In this document: positions 6,198-7,819 of the stretch, piece by piece
How the letters are laid out: each line of letters starts with the position of its first letter
Position numbering within the stretch: position 1 is the stretch's first letter
From: Bacillota bacterium
Lineage (GTDB): Bacteria > Bacillota > Syntrophomonadia > Syntrophomonadales > Syntrophomonadaceae
Assembly (NCBI GenBank): GCA_017861475.1
Contig: JAGFXV010000053.1
Span: forward strand, 1 to 7,819
Direction: 5' to 3'
Length of the DNA stretch: 7,819 bases
Made by a program: the position numbers and the translations under genes
The notes under the pieces: generated by a model
What the model was told of the DNA's origin: nothing
Seen by the model: the letters and a program-made list of their open reading frames with translations, nothing else
Database searches by the model: none

Positions 6198-7796
6198 TTA
6201 CTTGTAACGGTCTAATCCTTCCTGGATAACATTCAGGACCGCTTCGTTTTCATCAATGCGGTAGACCCGTGCCGGCTGGCCGTTGCTGTCCATATCCGTA
6301 GCGCTGAAAAATATGGCCGCCTTGATGCGGGGATAATTATCGATGTGACGAAACATGTCTCTCAGCCATTGGCTTTTGTCACCGCCGACGGAATTGCTGC
6401 CGAACTCGGTAATCATAAATGGCAAGGCAAAGTGCTGTGAATACTCAGCATAAAGCGGATTATAAATATCTGCGAATTCCCGCCAGCGCTCACCTTCATA
6501 GTAGGTTCCGGTATTGTAACCGGTCAGGCCGATAATATCGACATATTCACTGCCGGGGAAATAATTCAGATAGCTGTTCCAGGCGAAATCAGGAAAGGAC
6601 AGGTCATGAGGATTCCATACCCACAGGACATTGTCCACCTGATTGGCGGCAAAAATATCATAAATATATTGCCAGGCTTTTATATAGAGGTCGGCGTCAT
6701 TACCGTAATGATAACTGCAATACACACACCAGTCACCGTTCATTTCATTGTTGGGACGGAAAAGGATCGGATGTCCGAAAGACTTTATATCTTTCGCGTA
6801 TTGATTGAGATAAGCATCGAATTTACCATTTAACAGTTCGGGAATGATATTCTGGTTAAATTCTGCCAGCGGAGTTCCTTGCGGGTTATATGGCGCAGCA
6901 CTGTCAGCAAATTCGAAACCCAGTTGCAGGGTCAGCTCAACACATTTTTGATTTTCCCAAGCGGTCTGCAATTCCTTCAGTGGCAAAGGTTTGTCGAGAT
7001 TCTGGTAGCGGATCAGGAAATGAAAATCATAGTCAAGTCGGTCTTCCAGCCAGGTTAGATTTTTCATTTTACCGGGGGCAGTCGGTTCATAAATACCCCA
7101 TTTCAGGCTGGCCTGATCGCCGAAATTCTGCTCGTAAAAGCGGCGGGTTTCAGCATTCCATTTCTTGGGCTGGGACTGATAGCAGGTATTTGCCGCTGAT
7201 TGATTAAGGCTTACCGGTTTAAAACTTTTGACCATCTTCATAAATTCCGCATCGTCGATGGGTTGACTGGATTTCATAATAATGGTGTAGACCTGACGGG
7301 AATTTTCCACCAGCATGGCACACAAATAGTGATTTCTATCGTTTTTGACCCGGGCCAGCGGTGCGCGTTGCCATTTGCTGAGATGGGCCAGGCGGCCATT
7401 AATGACGGTGTATTTGTTCATTTCAACTTTAATGTCTTTATCGCGGGTCAGAAATCCGTTGCTGTATCCGATATAGGCTTTGGCATCGCTTATTTTGTCA
7501 TCGAAGTTATCGCTGTAGACTTCAATATTGTTTTGGTCATCGGCAAATTCGCTTTTCAGGGCCGCCAGAGTCAGGTCAGGCCGATAACTTTTTGGATAGT
7601 TTATAGCGTAGCCGCCGGCATGATTATAAAGTCGCAAATAATTTTCATCCACTTCGACGATGGTCTTTATTTCATCCGTGCTGACGGTTTTCTGTTCGTC
7701 AAAATATCTATCATAATATCTGGCCAGGTAAATTCCGGCACCTGCCATGACGAGCAGAAGTATAATCCCCGCCAGAATATAAAATACTTTTTTCAT
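6198..7796 (-). CDS. Membrane-anchored GH26-like glycoside hydrolase with extra N-terminal domain
   Basis: A 532-residue exported protein. MKK followed by a hydrophobic stretch (5-24) is a signal anchor or uncleaved signal peptide; no lipobox cysteine is seen. Residues about 55-195 (GGYAINYPKSYRPD ... MKMVKSFKPV) form a separate alpha/beta domain that looks PsbP/Mog1-like by pattern only. From about 225 to 530 it resembles a GH26 (beta-mannanase family) TIM barrel: HPILFRPNNEMNGDW (342-356) with the probable acid/base E351, VLWVWNPHD (390-398), YVDIIGLTGYN (418-428) and the probable nucleophile E464 in MITEFGSN. GH26 enzymes usually have His before the acid/base Glu; here it is Asn. C357 and C360 lie just after it. 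The substrate is not predictable: mannan, another beta-glycan or a cell-wall polymer. The ATG is preceded by a G-rich ribosome site. Its promoter lies outside the window. Confidence 0.85.
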   Translation of the reverse strand: MKKVFYILAGIILLLVMAGAGIYLARYYDRYFDEQKTVSTDEIKTIVEVDENYLRLYNHAGGYAINYPKSYRPDLTLAALKSEFADDQNNIEVYSDNFDDKISDAKAYIGYSNGFLTRDKDIKVEMNKYTVINGRLAHLSKWQRAPLARVKNDRNHYLCAMLVENSRQVYTIIMKSSQPIDDAEFMKMVKSFKPVSLNQSAANTCYQSQPKKWNAETRRFYEQNFGDQASLKWGIYEPTAPGKMKNLTWLEDRLDYDFHFLIRYQNLDKPLPLKELQTAWENQKCVELTLQLGFEFADSAAPYNPQGTPLAEFNQNIIPELLNGKFDAYLNQYAKDIKSFGHPILFRPNNEMNGDWCVYCSYHYGNDADLYIKAWQYIYDIFAANQVDNVLWVWNPHDLSFPDFAWNSYLNYFPGSEYVDIIGLTGYNTGTYYEGERWREFADIYNPLYAEYSQHFALPFMITEFGSNSVGGDKSQWLRDMFRHIDNYPRIKAAIFFSATDMDSNGQPARVYRIDENEAVLNVIQEGLDRYK

Positions 7797-7803
7797 AAGT
7801 GAA

Positions 7804-7811
7804 CCCCCCCT
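7804..7811 (-). promoter_or_regulatory. Homopolymeric ribosome binding site of the GH26-like gene
   Basis: Read on the minus strand this is AGGGGGGG, 7 nt before the ATG at 7796. It decides the start: no other good ribosome site is near, and the signal anchor begins right at this codon. A run of seven G is unusual for a ribosome site and may be prone to length change. Confidence 0.6.
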
Positions 7812-7819
7812 GTGGTATA

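Noticed and set aside
7200..7802. Open frame of 200 codons on the plus strand opposite the GH26-like gene
   Set aside because: Antisense to a gene with a signal anchor and a recognisable family; no domain or ribosome site, so treated as a shadow.

Overview
This window looks like a chromosomal housekeeping segment from an anaerobic Firmicute, most likely of the Clostridia (Peptococcaceae/Syntrophomonadaceae-like). The evidence is strong AAGGAG/GGAGG ribosome binding sites, consensus sigma-A promoters, moderate GC, GTG starts, and the neighbourhood coaX - dusB - HTH regulator - 'quinate 5-dehydrogenase'-like protein - uncharacterised protein - greA - lysS. I recall this order from such genomes but could not check it here. 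No phage, IS transposase, CRISPR, tRNA or rRNA is visible.

Layout. Positions 2-358 hold the 3' part of a type III pantothenate kinase gene (coaX), closely followed by dusB (365-1327, tRNA-dihydrouridine synthase). A 150-bp gap (1328-1477) carries a good promoter (TTGTTT, 17 bp, TAAAAT) and then three head-to-tail 12-bp repeats between the expected transcription start and the start codon of an HTH regulator gene (1478-2014). That gene begins a tight three-gene cassette. The second gene (2028-2942) is of the type often labelled quinate 5-dehydrogenase, and the third (2935-3855) is unrecognised and starts at a GTG that overlaps its neighbour by 8 nt. Eight bases after the cassette ends lies a perfect consensus promoter (TTGACA, 17 bp, TATAAT), followed by a structured leader of about 140 nt with two strong hairpins, then greA (4040-4525). 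A long imperfect palindrome fills the greA-lysS gap, and lysS (4610-6091) ends in a 16-bp perfect bidirectional terminator. On the minus strand, convergent with lysS, lies a membrane-anchored GH26-like glycoside hydrolase gene (6198-7796) with an extra N-terminal domain.

How the genes fit together. coaX (CoA synthesis), dusB (tRNA modification), greA (transcript cleavage) and lysS (lysyl-tRNA) are core information and cofactor genes. As I recall, dusB and lysS are direct neighbours in Bacillus subtilis, so here the regulator cassette and greA lie between them. The regulator cassette has its own promoter and a likely operator, so it is probably an autoregulated unit that senses a small molecule. 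It is the best candidate for an undescribed system. The second candidate is the greA leader, where a terminator-like hairpin sits between promoter and gene. The GH26-like protein is an accessory, surface-associated enzyme unrelated to the rest.
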